Shown piece after piece: positions 6,180 through 7,302 of a stretch of DNA of 7,302 nucleotides; within the stretch, counting starts at the first letter, position 1; each line of letters starts with the position of its first letter. Under the pieces are notes generated by a model. That model had not been told where the DNA came from, did not search any database, and saw nothing but the letters and a program-made list of their open reading frames with translations. The stretch is from assembly GCA_050743385.1 (NCBI GenBank), contig JBOGFJ010000092.1, positions 1-7,302 on the forward strand, given 5' to 3'. The position numbers and the translations under genes are program-made. The stretch is from JACDBD01 sp050743385 (GTDB taxonomy: Bacteria; Actinomycetota; Acidimicrobiia; IMCC26256; JACDBD01).

Positions 6180-6611
6180 TCAGCCAGGGCGTGGGCGCCA
6201 GAAGGGAACGGCGACGCCTTCGTCGGCGGCCACGAAGTAGACCTCGACGGGCATCCCGATGTGCACGTCGTCGGGGTCACAGCCGGTGAGGTTGCCCATC
6301 ATGCGCGGGCCTTCCTCGAGGTCGACGACGGCGACGACGTAGGGCAGCTCGTCCTTGAACGGCTTGGCGTGGTTCTGGCGGATGACGGTGAACGTGTGCA
6401 GCGTCCCCTTCCCCGAGCAGGTGAGCCACTCCGGGTCGGCGCCGCAGTCTGTGCACACCGTGCGGGGGTAGAACTGCCGGTGCCCGCATTGCGGGCATTC
6501 CTGCACGAGCAGCTCGCCGCGCGCCGCCGCCTCCCAGTACGGCGCCGACACGGCGTCGGGGCGCGGGATCGGACGGGTCCAGTCGCCCGCGTCCACGAGA
6601 TCGGGGCTCAC
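6180..6611 (-). CDS. DUF35 zinc-ribbon/OB-fold protein, thiolase partner
   Basis: A 143-residue protein of the DUF35 family: an N-terminal helix (DAVSAPYWEAAARGELLVQ, about residues 19-37), a rubredoxin-like zinc ribbon with Cys 39, 42, 53 and 56 (CPQCG and CTDCG), then an OB-fold (GKGTLHTFTVIRQ, residues 68-80; LPYVVAVVDLEEGPRMMGNL, 89-108). Such proteins form complexes with thiolase-like enzymes and are thought to help bind the acyl-CoA; in actinobacterial cholesterol degradation the DUF35 part of ChsH2 partners the aldolase Ltp2. The GTG start at 6611 overlaps the upstream thiolase stop as GTGA, with GGGGAG 9 nt upstream (6626-6621). This tight coupling supports a stoichiometric complex of the two products. 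Longer reading in this frame upstream mirrors the thiolase gene. The family is clear; the exact acyl-CoA substrate is not. Confidence 0.9.
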   Translation of the reverse strand: MSPDLVDAGDWTRPIPRPDAVSAPYWEAAARGELLVQECPQCGHRQFYPRTVCTDCGADPEWLTCSGKGTLHTFTVIRQNHAKPFKDELPYVVAVVDLEEGPRMMGNLTGCDPDDVHIGMPVEVYFVAADEGVAVPFWRPRPG

Positions 6612-7302
6612 GGTGCGTCGCTCCCCATGATGACGGTGCCGATGGCGGACAGCCATCCGCCCGACCCGCACGCGAGGGCGAGCTTGCAGTCGGGCACCTG
6701 GGCGTCGCCGCCCTGACCTCGCAGCTGGCGCGCCGCCTCGATGATCAGGAAGATCCCCCGCATCCCGGGGTGGCAGGACGACAGCCCGCCGCCGTCGGTG
6801 TTGAGCGGCAGGTCGGCACCCTTCCGGAGATGCCCCTCCTCGACGAACTTGCCACCCTCGCCCTTGGGACAGAAGCCGAGGTCCTCGAGCAGCAGCAGCG
6901 CGGTGATCGTGAAGCTGTCGTAGAACTGGATCGCGTCGATGTCGGCGGGTGTCACGCCGGCCTGCTCGAACGCGATCGGTCCCGCCTTGGCCGCGCCCGT
7001 GACGGTGTAGTCGGGCATCTGGCTGATGTTCCAGTGCGTCTGCGCCCCCGCCGCGCCCAACACGTACACCGGCGGTTGCCGCAGGTCGCGCGCCCGCTCG
7101 GCCGTGGTCATGATGAACGCGCCACCGCCGTCCGAGATCACGCAGCAATCGAGCTTGTGCAGCGGGTCGGCGATCATCCGCGAGCTCACCACGTCGTCGG
7201 CGGTGATCGGATCGCGGTACATCGCATTCGGGTTGAGGCCGGCGAACTCCCGCACGCCCGCCGCGATCTCACCCAGCTGCTCCGATGTGGTGCCGAACTC
7301 GT
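6608..7302 (-). CDS. Thiolase-family protein (lipid-transfer/steroid thiolase or aldolase type), 5' partial
   Basis: The C-terminal 230 residues of a cytoplasmic thiolase-superfamily protein; the N-terminus lies beyond the window. Recognisable parts, from the visible start: GTTSEQLGEIAAG, LNPNAMYRDPIT, HKLDCCVISDGGGAF, THWNIS, FYDSFTITALLLLEDLGF, the N-x-x-GG part NTDGGG followed by SSCHPGMRG (the thiolase GHPxGxxG equivalent, His at 6772-6770), and the final ALACGSGGWLS whose Cys (6670-6668) aligns with the classical C-terminal thiolase Cys. Members cleave beta-ketoacyl-CoA (thiolysis) or, in the Ltp2-type branch, cleave beta-hydroxyacyl-CoA by retro-aldol reaction. The N-terminal nucleophile position, which would help to decide, is not in the window. 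It is translationally coupled to the DUF35 gene. With the KshA-like gene nearby, a steroid or sterol side-chain role is likely but inferred; another acyl-CoA substrate is possible. Confidence 0.88.
   Translation of the reverse strand, partial: EFGTTSEQLGEIAAGVREFAGLNPNAMYRDPITADDVVSSRMIADPLHKLDCCVISDGGGAFIMTTAERARDLRQPPVYVLGAAGAQTHWNISQMPDYTVTGAAKAGPIAFEQAGVTPADIDAIQFYDSFTITALLLLEDLGFCPKGEGGKFVEEGHLRKGADLPLNTDGGGLSSCHPGMRGIFLIIEAARQLRGQGGDAQVPDCKLALACGSGGWLSAIGTVIMGSDAP

Overview
The window is a gene-dense, very GC-rich piece of a bacterial chromosome. Frequent GTG starts, an actinobacterial AfsR/SARP-type regulator with a BTAD domain, a KshA-like Rieske oxygenase and a thiolase/DUF35 pair all point to a high-GC actinomycete. 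Steroid- or lipid-degrading Acidimicrobiia or Mycobacteriales relatives are plausible; the genus cannot be fixed from the sequence. I see no tRNA, rRNA, CRISPR array, insertion sequence or transposase.

Layout. (1) Positions 1-845, plus strand: the C-terminal three quarters of a Rieske non-heme iron oxygenase resembling the 3-ketosteroid 9-alpha-hydroxylase oxygenase family, cut by the window edge. (2) 832-1758, minus: a secreted, extremely glycine-rich lipoprotein whose 3' end overlaps the oxygenase 3' end by 14 bp. (3) 1759-1962: a 204-bp non-coding stretch with palindromes. (4) 1963-3233, minus: a two-gene operon, a class I SAM-dependent methyltransferase followed by a SRPBCC-fold protein, joined by a GTGA stop/start overlap. 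(5) 3234-3305: a 72-bp divergent promoter region with an imperfect palindrome and a 7+4+7 direct repeat of the spacing known for SARP/AfsR regulators. (6) 3306-6086, plus: a 926-residue AfsR-like regulator (winged helix, BTAD, NTPase, helical repeats). (7) 6122-6173: a strong inverted repeat between convergent genes, probably a bidirectional terminator. (8) 6180-7302, minus: a thiolase-family protein (N-terminus outside the window) coupled by GTGA to a zinc-ribbon/OB-fold DUF35 protein.

How they may fit together. The two ends carry gene types typical of actinobacterial steroid catabolism: a ring-hydroxylating Rieske oxygenase, and a thiolase or aldolase with its DUF35 partner for CoA-linked side-chain cleavage. 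Between them sits a different-looking unit: a large NTP-dependent regulator divergent from a methyltransferase-SRPBCC pair. The simplest reading is that the regulator controls its own promoter and the divergent operon. The small-molecule substrate of that operon is unknown.
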